From assembly GCA_964609375.1 (NCBI GenBank), contig CAZSSA010000008.1, positions 1-52,071 of the forward strand: a stretch of DNA of 52,071 nt. The letters are read 5' to 3'. Both the position numbers and the translations under genes were made by a program. This stretch comes from CAZDUS01 sp964609375. Lineage in GTDB: Bacteria; Verrucomicrobiota; Kiritimatiellia; CAIKKV01; CAITUY01. Shown one piece after another: positions 17,306 to 25,095 of the stretch. How positions within the stretch are numbered: the stretch's first letter is position 1; every line of letters starts with the position of its first letter. The notes beneath the pieces are model-generated. The model did not search any database. It was not told the DNA's origin and worked only from the letters and a program-made list of their open reading frames with translations.

Positions 17306-18112
17306 GTGAAGATTTTTCTCGCGGAGCGTGAGGTGGATGTTGAGAGTGGGTTGACCTTGTTTTCGTTAAGAGCGAGGTTCAAGCCGGGGGCGGATGTGAT
17401 GGTTTATAATGGAGCGCCTTCGCCGCTGGATCGGGAGTTGAAGGATGGGGACCGGGTCGTGCTTATCCGGCGGGGGGAGACTCCGTCCGCTGCTGAATTG
17501 GAAGCGTTAATGATGGCGCGCCATACGCCAGGGGTGCACGCAAAGGTTAAGGCGGCTACGGTTGGAATTGCGGGATTGGGCGGGCTGGGGTCGGCTGTTG
17601 CCGTGGCACTGGCGCGGACCGGGGTGGGGTGTCTTGTACTGGCTGATTTTGATGTGGTGGAACCATCGAACCTGAATCGTCAGCAATACTTTGTGGACCA
17701 GCTCGGGATGTACAAGAGTGAGGCGATGGCGGTGAATCTGGCGCGGATCAATCCGTATGTCCGGACCCTTGTCCATGCGGTGAAGCTTACGCCACAGAAT
17801 ATACCCGCTGTGTATGGCAAGGTGGATATCATGGTAGAGGCGTTTGATGCGGCCGATATGAAGGCAATGCTGTTGGGGAGTTTTGGGAGTACGTTCCCGG
17901 AGAAACCGATTATCATGGCATCGGGATTGGCGGGGTACGGACCGGGCGGGACGGTGGGGATAAGGAAGCTGGGGGGCCATGTCTATGTGGTTGGCGATTT
18001 GGAGAGCGATGCGAAGCCCGGGCGCGGTTTGATGGCGCCGCGGGTGGGGATTGCGGCCCATATGCAGGCTAATGCGGTGTTGCGGTTGCTATTAGGTGAA
18101 GAGCCGGGGTGA
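17306..18112 (+). CDS. thiF: ThiF-type sulfur-carrier adenylyltransferase with N-terminal ThiS-like domain
   Basis: A 268-residue E1-like enzyme of the ThiF family 2 type. The first ~65 residues are a ubiquitin-like ThiS-like fold (MKIFLAEREV at the start, but no C-terminal GG). The adenylation domain has the nucleotide-binding GIAGLGGLGSAVAVAL, the downstream NLNRQQYFVDQLG with its catalytic Arg, and the family's GRGLMAPRVGIAAHMQAN. It would adenylate a sulfur carrier for thiamine thiazole synthesis. I start at GTG 17306, seven bases after GGAGGG (17293-17298); the ATGs at 17291 and 17300 lie on the site itself. No thiS, thiG or thiH is adjacent. Confidence 0.85.
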   Translation: MKIFLAEREVDVESGLTLFSLRARFKPGADVMVYNGAPSPLDRELKDGDRVVLIRRGETPSAAELEALMMARHTPGVHAKVKAATVGIAGLGGLGSAVAVALARTGVGCLVLADFDVVEPSNLNRQQYFVDQLGMYKSEAMAVNLARINPYVRTLVHAVKLTPQNIPAVYGKVDIMVEAFDAADMKAMLLGSFGSTFPEKPIIMASGLAGYGPGGTVGIRKLGGHVYVVGDLESDAKPGRGLMAPRVGIAAHMQANAVLRLLLGEEPG

Positions 18113-18190
18113 TCCGCCTGCTGGAGGATACGGGCGGCAGAGTTAGGGGCAGGTGATCGTAGAATACAGATGTTGGAAAGTGTTCGGTAA

Positions 18191-19495
18191 ATGATTCAAG
18201 GAACGACACCAATGAATTCAAAAGAACTTTATCATGAGTACATGATCACCTCCATGGTCGCTGGATTCGAGCCGGTTGACGTTGAGCGGGCGGCGGGTTG
18301 CACCATGACGGACAAGTCCGGTCAAAACTATCTTGATTGTTTTAGCGGTATTGCCGTGACCAATGCGGGCCATGGTCATCCCCGGATCATTGCGGCGGCC
18401 AAAGCTCAAATGGACAAACTGGTCCATTGCTGTACCTATGTCTATTACAATCCGGTTGCCGCTGAACTGGCCAAGCGGTTGGCGGAAGTGACCCCGGGCC
18501 GTCTGCAGAAGAGCTTCTTTGGTAGCGGTGGTGCGGAGGCCATAGAGGGAGCCATGCGCATTGCGAAGCAGTTTACGAAGTGCAAGGAACTGGTTTGCCT
18601 GACGATGGGTTTCCATGGGCGAAGTGTGGGGACCCTGTCCATTACCGGCAACCGTGGTTGCAAGAAAGGGGCTGGGCCCTACCAGTCTGGGATTGCCTTC
18701 TCTCCAGCGCCGTATTGCTATCGATGTCCGTTCAAGCTGAAGTATCCGTCCTGCGGCTGCGCCTGTGCGGAGTTCATGGATCATGTGCTCAAGTACCAGA
18801 CGTCAGGCGATGTGGCCGCGTTTATTGCAGAGCCGGTCATGGGTGAAGGCGGGATCCTGGTGCCGCCACCGGAATACCTAAAGGTGGCGACGGATCACAT
18901 TCGAAAGGAGGGAGCGTTATATATTGCCGATGAAGTTCAGTGCGGATATGGGCGCACCGGCAAACTCTTTGCCGTCGAGCATTTCGGGGTGGAGCCGGAT
19001 ATCATGTGCATGGCCAAGGGCATTGCCAGCGGTTTTCCTCTGAGCGCCTTTATTGTGCGTTCGGAGATTGCCAATGCCTTTACGCCGGGCGACCATCTTT
19101 CGACTTTTGGTGGCAATCCGGTCAGTTGTGCGGCGGGTATCGCCACTCTGGATGTGATGCGCGATGAAGAGCTGCCGGGAGCGGCGGCGATTCGCGGTGC
19201 GCAATTCATGGCGCGCCTGCGTGCGTTCCAGGAGAAATGTCCGATGGTGGGTGATGTGCGCGGGTTGGGCCTTATGATTGGTGTTGAGCTTGTGAAGGAT
19301 GTGGCCAAGACACCGGCTGCAGCCGAGGCAAAACGTGTTCGCGAGTTATGTCGCGAGGCGGGCGTTTTGGTTGGGGTGGGTGGTGTTATGGGTAATGTGA
19401 TCCGCATTCAACCACCGCTTGTGATAACGGCGGCGGAAGTTGACCGCGCGTGCGACGTCTTGGAGAACGTCATTCGTCAGGTGACTTTTTCCTGA
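18191..19495 (+). CDS. Class III (omega) aminotransferase, GABA/ornithine-aminotransferase-like
   Basis: A 434-residue PLP enzyme of the acetylornithine/GABA transaminase group. The PLP pocket is marked by GSGGAEAIEGAMRIA, the pyridine-ring Asp in ADEVQCGYGRTG, and the Schiff-base Lys in MAKGIASGFPLSAF. An inserted cysteine-rich segment, YCYRCPFKLKYPSCGCAC, is notable: the GABA-transaminase branch can carry a CxxC-bound [2Fe-2S] cluster, so a metal site is possible. Substrate is not decidable. The start may be ATG 18191 or, more like homologues, ATG 18212. gmhA starts about 40 bp behind the stop. Confidence 0.88.
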   Translation: MIQGTTPMNSKELYHEYMITSMVAGFEPVDVERAAGCTMTDKSGQNYLDCFSGIAVTNAGHGHPRIIAAAKAQMDKLVHCCTYVYYNPVAAELAKRLAEVTPGRLQKSFFGSGGAEAIEGAMRIAKQFTKCKELVCLTMGFHGRSVGTLSITGNRGCKKGAGPYQSGIAFSPAPYCYRCPFKLKYPSCGCACAEFMDHVLKYQTSGDVAAFIAEPVMGEGGILVPPPEYLKVATDHIRKEGALYIADEVQCGYGRTGKLFAVEHFGVEPDIMCMAKGIASGFPLSAFIVRSEIANAFTPGDHLSTFGGNPVSCAAGIATLDVMRDEELPGAAAIRGAQFMARLRAFQEKCPMVGDVRGLGLMIGVELVKDVAKTPAAAEAKRVRELCREAGVLVGVGGVMGNVIRIQPPLVITAAEVDRACDVLENVIRQVTFS

Positions 19496-19536
19496 GGTGG
19501 ATTATGATGCCCGGAAGACTATCAAGGAGGAATGTT

Positions 19537-20139
19537 GTGAAAGAGACGACATGTGTTGAGGGAATTTTGAGGGACAGTGCGCGGACGATTGAAGGATTAC
19601 TGCCGTTGGCGGACCGGATTGCAGGCATCGGGGCGGAATTGGTTGCGGCACTCAAAAAGGGCAACAAGATCTTGACCGCAGGTAATGGGGGGAGCGCAGC
19701 GGAAGCGCTGCACATGTCCGAGGAATTAGTGGGTCGGTTCCGGGGTAATCGTCCATCGTTGCCAGCCGTGTCGCTGGTGGCGGATCCGACGGTGTTGACC
19801 TGCATTGGCAATGATTTCGGGTTTGATGAGATTTTTTGTCGACAGATTGAGGGGTTAGCCAGACCCGGTGATGTGCTGGTGCTGTTCAGCACCAGTGGTG
19901 CCGCTGCTAATCTTGAGCGGGCATTGGAGGCCGCTCAGCAGCGCGGGGTCAGGACATTGTGTTTGCTGGGCCGTGATGGAGGCAGGCTGGCTGGTAAAGG
20001 GACGTGGGAGGTTATCGTTCCGGGAACGGCGACCGAACGGATTCAGGAAGCGCATCAGGTGCTTCTGCATATATTCCTTGAGATTGTGGAGCGGGCGTTT
20101 CCTGTGGTGAGGCAGGCTGGGAAGTCACCCGCATCCTAA
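19537..20139 (+). CDS. gmhA: Phosphoheptose isomerase
   Basis: A 200-residue SIS-domain protein that isomerises sedoheptulose 7-phosphate to glycero-manno-heptose 7-phosphate, the first step towards the heptose of lipopolysaccharide. The family signature is present: TAGNGGSAAEALHMSEELVGRF, and the distal VLFSTSGAAANL phosphate loop and QEAHQVLLHIFLE with the catalytic Glu/His region. The GTG at 19537 is six bases after AGGAGG; the ATGs at 19504 and 19507 lack such a site. No other heptose genes are nearby. Confidence 0.92.
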   Translation: MKETTCVEGILRDSARTIEGLLPLADRIAGIGAELVAALKKGNKILTAGNGGSAAEALHMSEELVGRFRGNRPSLPAVSLVADPTVLTCIGNDFGFDEIFCRQIEGLARPGDVLVLFSTSGAAANLERALEAAQQRGVRTLCLLGRDGGRLAGKGTWEVIVPGTATERIQEAHQVLLHIFLEIVERAFPVVRQAGKSPAS

Positions 20140-20165
20140 CCCCTGATTTTCAAGTCTCGCTTATC

Positions 20166-20194
20166 TTGACCCCTTGTTCGGAAAGCAGTATAGT
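20166..20194 (+). promoter_or_regulatory. Strong sigma-70-type promoter after gmhA
   Basis: TTGACC (20166-20171), a 17-bp spacer and TATAGT (20189-20194) lie 26 bp after gmhA. Transcription would begin near 20201 and run towards the small reading frame and the 6S RNA. The first 100 bases of this transcript contain the hairpin GTTCC-AAGT-GGAAC (about 20271-20284) but no riboswitch I recognise. Confidence 0.6.
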
Positions 20195-20308
20195 AACTGA
20201 GTAAGAGAGGGGTAACGATGGGCCGGGGGTTAAGCCTGCGGACGCGTTATCTGAAACTGGGGTACAGGGCGTTCCAAGTGGAACCAAAGGGCCTCGGACA
20301 GGGCGAAT

Positions 20309-20611
20309 ATGGAAACCGTTCAGCTAGGTTTGGTGAATATGATCCTGTTGGCAATACTGCTGGGTGCGGTGATGACGACAGGCTTGAAAATGGTGAGGTT
20401 CGGTCGGGGAATGGTGGAACTGATTCCGAGGTGGATCAGTGGGATTGCCACGGAGAGGCGGGAGGTTGTTGATCCTGCCGGTGGTGATTGGAGAGTGTGC
20501 GTTGCCGAGCCTTTGAGAACGGTGTTCTTTGACAAAGAGGTTTCATTTCCCGCGAGACGGGTTTTGTACCCTGCCTTGTTCGTGTATGGGCCGACATCTC
20601 TAGCCCGATAA
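20309..20611 (+). CDS. Small hypothetical membrane protein, doubtful
   Basis: A 100-residue frame with one clear hydrophobic segment near the start (NMILLAILLGAVMTTGL) followed by a basic stretch, which suits a single-pass inner-membrane protein. Codon use resembles neighbours up to about 20500. The ribosome site is weak, and the last 46 bases overlap the 6S RNA, so its C-terminal end is suspect. A different ATG at 20218, with a better GAGGGG site, opens another frame (84 codons) of low-complexity, Gly/Asp-rich product that looks non-coding. A frameshifted single gene is possible. No family recognised. Confidence 0.35.
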   Translation: METVQLGLVNMILLAILLGAVMTTGLKMVRFGRGMVELIPRWISGIATERREVVDPAGGDWRVCVAEPLRTVFFDKEVSFPARRVLYPALFVYGPTSLAR

Positions 20612-20751
20612 GTACAGAAATGGGAGTTCGAATGGCGCGGTGCCTTCATGCCTGAGAATTCAGGATCAGGAATCCGCGGACTAGAGTTCCCACCTCATCA
20701 GTGAGGTATAGAGATCTGTGCCCCTGCGACTATGGCGGGGTACTTTTTTTT
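20566..20751 (+). ncRNA. ssrS: 6S RNA
   Basis: A regulator that binds sigma-70 RNA polymerase by mimicking an open promoter. The sequence folds as a rod of the right length (~185 nt). The ends pair over nine bases: GTACCCTGC (20566-20574) with GCGGGGTAC (20735-20743), followed by eight T. Inward are GGGC/GCCC (20588-20591/20720-20723), ATCTCTA/TAGAGAT (20596-20602/20709-20715), then a large central bubble whose 3' strand forms the hairpin CCTC-ATCAGT-GAGG, as in known 6S RNAs. Beyond it are TGGGA/TCCCA (20621-20625/20688-20692), CGCGG/CCGCG and the apical hairpin CCTGA-GAAT-TCAGG (20651-20664). A perfect TTGACA at 20529-20534 is placed to start transcription near 20565; the -10 is poor. rarA and 5-FCL follow, a conserved 6S neighbourhood. 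Confidence 0.83.
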
Positions 20752-20765
20752 AGGGTTGAACGGGA

Positions 20766-22112
20766 ATGGATCTCTTTACGAAGAACAGTGAGGAATCGAT
20801 AAGGCGTCCACAGCCGCTGGCGGCACGGATGCGGCCGCGCGATCTGGATGAGATAGCGGGGCAGGATCACATCCTGGGGCCCGGAAAACTGCTTCGAAGG
20901 GCCATTGAGGCCGACCGGTTGGGAAGTATTATCCTGTACGGGCCACCGGGCTGCGGGAAAACCTCCATAGCCGAAGCCATTGCGGCTGCCACACGGCGAC
21001 GATTCGAGCGGACCAGTGGTGTACTGGCGAACGTGGCGACGTTGCGTGCCCTGCTGACGGCGGCGAAACAAAGGCAAACTTCCGAGGGTATAGAGACCAT
21101 CCTGTTCATTGATGAGATCCATCATTTCAATAAATCGCAACAGGATATCCTGTTGCCACATGTCGAGGATGGGTCGGTGACGCTGATTGGGGCCACAACC
21201 CATAACCCTTTCTTTTTTATCAACAGTCCCCTGACCTCGCGGTCACAGGTATTCCAGTTGAATCCCATTTCCGAGGCGGCGATTGCCCGGTTACTCAGGC
21301 GGGCATTGACCGATGAGCGTGGATTGGCCAACTACCGTGTGGATCTGGAGGAGCCTGCAGTGCTGCATCTGGCATCCGTCTGCGAAGGGGATGCGAGGCG
21401 TGCGCTCAACGCTCTTGAAATTGCCGTTTTGACAACGGCGCCGGGCGTGGATGGGCGGATTTTGATTACGCGCGGCGTCATTGAGGAATCCGTGCAGAAG
21501 AAGGCGGTGGTGTATGACAATGATGAGGATCAGCACCATGACACGATCTCTGCGTTTATCAAGAGCGTGAGAGGGTCTGATGCGCATGCGGCGGTGTACT
21601 GGTTGGCCAAGATGCTCTATGCAGGGGAGGATCCGCGGTTTGTGGCGCGCCGATTGGTCATTCTGGCGTCCGAGGACATTGGTAATGCCGATCCGCGCGG
21701 GTTGAGCGTGGCCGTGGCGGCGATGGAGGCGGTTGAGTTTGTGGGGATGCCTGAGGCCCGGATTGTTTTAGCCCAGGCGACGACCTATCTGGCGACGGCC
21801 CCCAAGAGCAATGCTGCGTATTTGGCGGTGTCCAAGGCCTTGGAGGATGTGGAAAAGGGAAGGGTTTTGCCTGTGCCGATGCACTTGCGGGGGGCCGGCT
21901 ACAAGGGGGCGGAGCGACTTGGTCACAAAGGATATCAGTATGCGCACGATTTTGAGGGGCATTTTGTGCCACAGGAGTATATGCCTACCTCGGCGGTATA
22001 TTATGAGCCCACGAAGGAGGGGTATGAGGAGACTATTGGCAAGAGGATGGCGTATTGGGCGGAGTTGAGGCGCCAAGCGGCGGGAAAACCCCGGAGCGAT
22101 GGGGGGGTGTGA
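20766..22112 (+). CDS. rarA: Replication-associated recombination ATPase RarA (MgsA)
   Basis: A 448-residue clamp-loader-like AAA+ ATPase that acts at stalled or broken replication forks. It has RPRDLDEIAGQDHILG at the N-terminus, Walker A GPPGCGKTS, Walker B LFIDEIHHFNKSQQD, sensor 1 (LIGATTHNPFF), and the C-terminal tetramerisation domain from about residue 260, with YLATAPKSNAAYLA and the terminal HFVPQEYMP typical of RarA. It begins 14 bp after the 6S RNA T-run, so expression probably depends on readthrough or on a promoter inside the RNA. Its TGA overlaps the next ATG by one base. Confidence 0.95.
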   Translation: MDLFTKNSEESIRRPQPLAARMRPRDLDEIAGQDHILGPGKLLRRAIEADRLGSIILYGPPGCGKTSIAEAIAAATRRRFERTSGVLANVATLRALLTAAKQRQTSEGIETILFIDEIHHFNKSQQDILLPHVEDGSVTLIGATTHNPFFFINSPLTSRSQVFQLNPISEAAIARLLRRALTDERGLANYRVDLEEPAVLHLASVCEGDARRALNALEIAVLTTAPGVDGRILITRGVIEESVQKKAVVYDNDEDQHHDTISAFIKSVRGSDAHAAVYWLAKMLYAGEDPRFVARRLVILASEDIGNADPRGLSVAVAAMEAVEFVGMPEARIVLAQATTYLATAPKSNAAYLAVSKALEDVEKGRVLPVPMHLRGAGYKGAERLGHKGYQYAHDFEGHFVPQEYMPTSAVYYEPTKEGYEETIGKRMAYWAELRRQAAGKPRSDGGV

Positions 22113-22738
22113 TGAGCATTGCGGAATCCAAGAAAGAGTTGAGGCGGGTCATGCAGGAGCAGAGGTTACAGCTGGATGCTGTCTATGCGCGTGGTGCCTC
22201 CGATCGAATTGTGGGGCGGGTGACGGGGTTGGCGGAATTCCGTGAGGCTCAGACGATCCTGTGTTATTTGTCGATGAAGCATGAAGTGGAGACGACGGGG
22301 ATTATTGAGGTGGCGTGGCAGGCCGGGAAGCGATTGGCTGTGCCGGCGATTGATGGCGAAGGCGAGTACAGGCCCGCATGGCTGAGGGCGGAAACCGTTG
22401 TGGTGGAGAAGCGGTTCGGGGTCAGGGAGCCTGAGATTCCGGATTGGGCGAGCAATGGAAGCTTTGACTTGGCGATTCTTCCCGGTGTGGCGTTCTCGCC
22501 GGAGGGCGGGCGGCTGGGGCATGGGCGGGGATATATTGACCGTTTGCTTGCCCGATTGACGGCGGGGGTGGGGTGCAAGACGGGGATATGTTATCAGTGC
22601 CAATTGGCGGGAGAAGTGCCGATGGGTGAATGTGATGTGTTGATGGACATTGTGGTGACGGAGGATGCCGTGTACCGGACGGCGGAACGGCTTGGGATGG
22701 AACAGCAAAATGAAGCGGGTCGTTTGAGGCCCCATTAA
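22112..22738 (+). CDS. ygfA: 5-formyltetrahydrofolate cyclo-ligase
   Basis: A 208-residue enzyme that uses ATP to turn 5-formyl-THF into 5,10-methenyl-THF. The N-terminal KKELRRVMQEQR helix and the C-terminal substrate/Mg block LPGVAFSPEGGRLGHGRGYIDR match the family (usually GLAFDxxGxRLGxGxGYYDR). The start overlaps the rarA stop (TGATG), so the open frame to the left of it is not used. In many bacteria 6S RNA is made together with this gene; here rarA lies between them. Confidence 0.93.
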   Translation: MSIAESKKELRRVMQEQRLQLDAVYARGASDRIVGRVTGLAEFREAQTILCYLSMKHEVETTGIIEVAWQAGKRLAVPAIDGEGEYRPAWLRAETVVVEKRFGVREPEIPDWASNGSFDLAILPGVAFSPEGGRLGHGRGYIDRLLARLTAGVGCKTGICYQCQLAGEVPMGECDVLMDIVVTEDAVYRTAERLGMEQQNEAGRLRPH

Positions 22739-22751
22739 CAGGAGGCGGGAT

Positions 22752-24302
22752 ATGACATGGATAATGAACGCCATGACGGCGTTGGTGGCGGCGGGCGTTG
22801 GATACGGGCTCAGGGCCTGGTTAAGCGCGACGCGCCTGAAGCAGGCGGAACGCGAGTCGGGTCAGTTGATGAAGGAGGCGAAGAAAGAGTCGGAATCAAT
22901 CGTCAAGGAGGCGCGGCTTCAGGCGAAGACGGAATTGTTAAAGTCGAGGGAAGAGTTTGATGTCTCGACGAAGGCGCGGCGCGAGGAACTTGCCGCGTTG
23001 GATAGCCGGGTGGCGCAACGCGAGTCGCATTTGGACCGTAAAGTGGCGATGTTGGAGAAGAAGGAACGCGGGTTGGAACAACGCGTGGCGGATGTGGAGA
23101 AGCAGTCGGCCGAGTATGAAAAAGCCCAAGCGGACCTCAAGCGGTTGATTGAGGAGGAAAAGATAAAGTTGCAGCGGGTGGCCGGTATGACGGAGGCCGA
23201 GGCGAGGCAAATGTTGATGGTGCGTATCGAGGGAGAGGTCCATTCCGAGATGAGCGGATTGATCCGGAGGCTTCAGGAGGAGGCCAAGGATACGGCGGAA
23301 CGTGAGGCTACCCGGATTGTGTGCATGGCGGTTCAACGCTACGCGGCCAGTCATGCGTCCGAACTGATGACCAGCAGTGTGGCGCTGCCGAGCGATGACA
23401 TGAAAGGCCGGATTATCGGGCGGGATGGGCGCAATATCCGGGCCATTGAGGCGGCGACAGGGGTGAACCTGTTGATTGACGATACGCCGGAGGCGGTGGT
23501 GATTTCCGGGTTTGATCCGGTGCGGCGCGAGATTGCGCGAATTGCCTTGGAGAGGCTCATTCTGGATGGGCGGATTCATCCGGCACGGATTGAGGAAGTG
23601 GTGGCCAAGGCCACGGAGGAGATGGGGGAACGTATCCGCCAGGCGGGGGAAGAGGCCGTGTATCTGGTGGGATTGCAGGGTTTTGATCCTGAATTGCTGC
23701 GATATCTTGGACGGTTGAAATTCCGCAGCAGCTATTCGCAGAATGTGCTGATGCATTCCATTGAGGTGGCGCAATTAATGGGAGTAATGGCGGCGGAATT
23801 GGATATGGATGTGTCGCTCGCTAAACGGATCGGGTTATTGCATGATCTTGGCAAGGCCTTGGATCATGACGTGGAGGGAAGTCACGCGGCGATTGGAGCC
23901 GATCTATTGAGGCGTCATGGCGAGACGTCGGTGGTGATTAATGCTGTGGCGGCACATCATGAAGAGACGCCGGCGGAGAGTATGTATGCGGTGCTGGCAT
24001 CGGCGGCTGATGCCATTAGTGCCGCCAGGCCCGGGGCGAGGTCGGAAACGACGGAAATCTACATTAAGCGGTTGGAGAAACTGGAGGGGATTGCCAGTGG
24101 TTTCCCCGGTGTGGAGAGGAGTTATGCCATTCAGGCGGGGCGCGAAGTGCGTGTGGTTGTGCAACCGGAAAAGGTAAATGATCATGATGCGCTGATTATG
24201 GCGAGGAATATCTGCAAGAAGATTGAGAACGAATTGAAGTATCCCGGCCAGATCAGGGTTGTGGTGGTGCGGGAGACCCGGTGTATTGAATATGCGAAAT
24301 AA
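22752..24302 (+). CDS. rny: Ribonuclease Y
   Basis: A 516-residue membrane-anchored endoribonuclease that starts bulk mRNA decay. One N-terminal transmembrane segment (about residues 4-21) is followed by a long coiled coil rich in K/E/R (to about 190), a KH domain (LPSDDMKGRIIGRDGRNIRAIE), and an HD domain with IGLLHDLGKALDH and the later NAVAAHHEE. Length and order are those of the family. It lies 13 bp after ygfA and 6 bp before ymdB, the arrangement seen in Firmicutes and several other phyla. Confidence 0.96.
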   Translation: MTWIMNAMTALVAAGVGYGLRAWLSATRLKQAERESGQLMKEAKKESESIVKEARLQAKTELLKSREEFDVSTKARREELAALDSRVAQRESHLDRKVAMLEKKERGLEQRVADVEKQSAEYEKAQADLKRLIEEEKIKLQRVAGMTEAEARQMLMVRIEGEVHSEMSGLIRRLQEEAKDTAEREATRIVCMAVQRYAASHASELMTSSVALPSDDMKGRIIGRDGRNIRAIEAATGVNLLIDDTPEAVVISGFDPVRREIARIALERLILDGRIHPARIEEVVAKATEEMGERIRQAGEEAVYLVGLQGFDPELLRYLGRLKFRSSYSQNVLMHSIEVAQLMGVMAAELDMDVSLAKRIGLLHDLGKALDHDVEGSHAAIGADLLRRHGETSVVINAVAAHHEETPAESMYAVLASAADAISAARPGARSETTEIYIKRLEKLEGIASGFPGVERSYAIQAGREVRVVVQPEKVNDHDALIMARNICKKIENELKYPGQIRVVVVRETRCIEYAK

Positions 24303-24308
24303 GGCGGC

Positions 24309-25091
24309 ATGATGAAGATACTGATGGTCGGGGATATTGTGGGTTCGCCGGGGCGGCGCATTTTTGCGCGGCTTGCCGGTCAGATGAAGCAACGCGGCGA
24401 TGTGGATATGGTGGTGGCCAATGCCGAGAATTCGGCGGGGGGAAAGGGGATTACCCGAGTGATTGCCGAGGAGTTACTGGACGCCGGGGCGGATGTGTTG
24501 ACCATGGGGGATCACACCTGGGACCAGAGGGAAATCGTGGCGTTGCTGAGTCATGAGCGACGGTTAATCCGGCCTGCGAACTTTGCGCCGGGATGTCCGG
24601 GGCGCGGGGTCGTGACGGTGGAGACGCCCAAGGGGCGCGTGACCGTGATGAATCTGGTTGGTCGGGTGTTTATGCCGCCGACGGATTGCCCGTTCCGGAC
24701 AGTGGACGCCATTTTGGCCAAGGAGCCGACCCTGGGGAAGGTCATCCTTGTGGACATGCATGCCGAGGCCACATCCGAAAAGATTGCGATGGGGCGCTAT
24801 CTGGATGGTCGTGTGACGGCTGTGGTGGGAACCCATACCCATGTTCAGACCTCGGATGAGACAATACTGCCAAAGAAGACGGCGTACCTGACTGATTTAG
24901 GGATGACGGGGCCGAAGGATTCATGCCTGGGGCGCGATCTGGAGTCGGTGATGTCGAAGTTCATGACCGGTATGCCATCCAAGTTTGATATTGCGGAGGG
25001 GAATATCGCCTTGGAGGGAGCGTTGATTGAGGCCGATGAGAAGACAGGGCGTGCAATACAGATTATTCGGGTGAGGGAATTGTTGGATTAA
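24309..25091 (+). CDS. ymdB: YmdB-type metallophosphoesterase (2',3'-cyclic nucleotide phosphodiesterase)
   Basis: A 260-residue binuclear-metal phosphodiesterase. ILMVGDIVGSPGRR supplies the first metal ligands, NAENSAGGKGIT the second block, MGDHTWDQRE the third, and VVGTHTHVQTSDE the C-terminal histidines. Members hydrolyse 2',3'-cyclic nucleotides, a product of RNA breakdown, which fits its place directly after rny. In Bacillus the protein affects biofilm and motility choice; whether that applies here is unknown. Confidence 0.93.
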   Translation: MMKILMVGDIVGSPGRRIFARLAGQMKQRGDVDMVVANAENSAGGKGITRVIAEELLDAGADVLTMGDHTWDQREIVALLSHERRLIRPANFAPGCPGRGVVTVETPKGRVTVMNLVGRVFMPPTDCPFRTVDAILAKEPTLGKVILVDMHAEATSEKIAMGRYLDGRVTAVVGTHTHVQTSDETILPKKTAYLTDLGMTGPKDSCLGRDLESVMSKFMTGMPSKFDIAEGNIALEGALIEADEKTGRAIQIIRVRELLD

Positions 25092-25095
25092 GGCG

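Noticed and set aside
20218..20472. 84-codon frame with a good ribosome site after the gmhA promoter
   Set aside because: The product is Gly/Asp/Glu-rich low-complexity sequence without a fold pattern; kept only as a possibility in the neighbouring entry.
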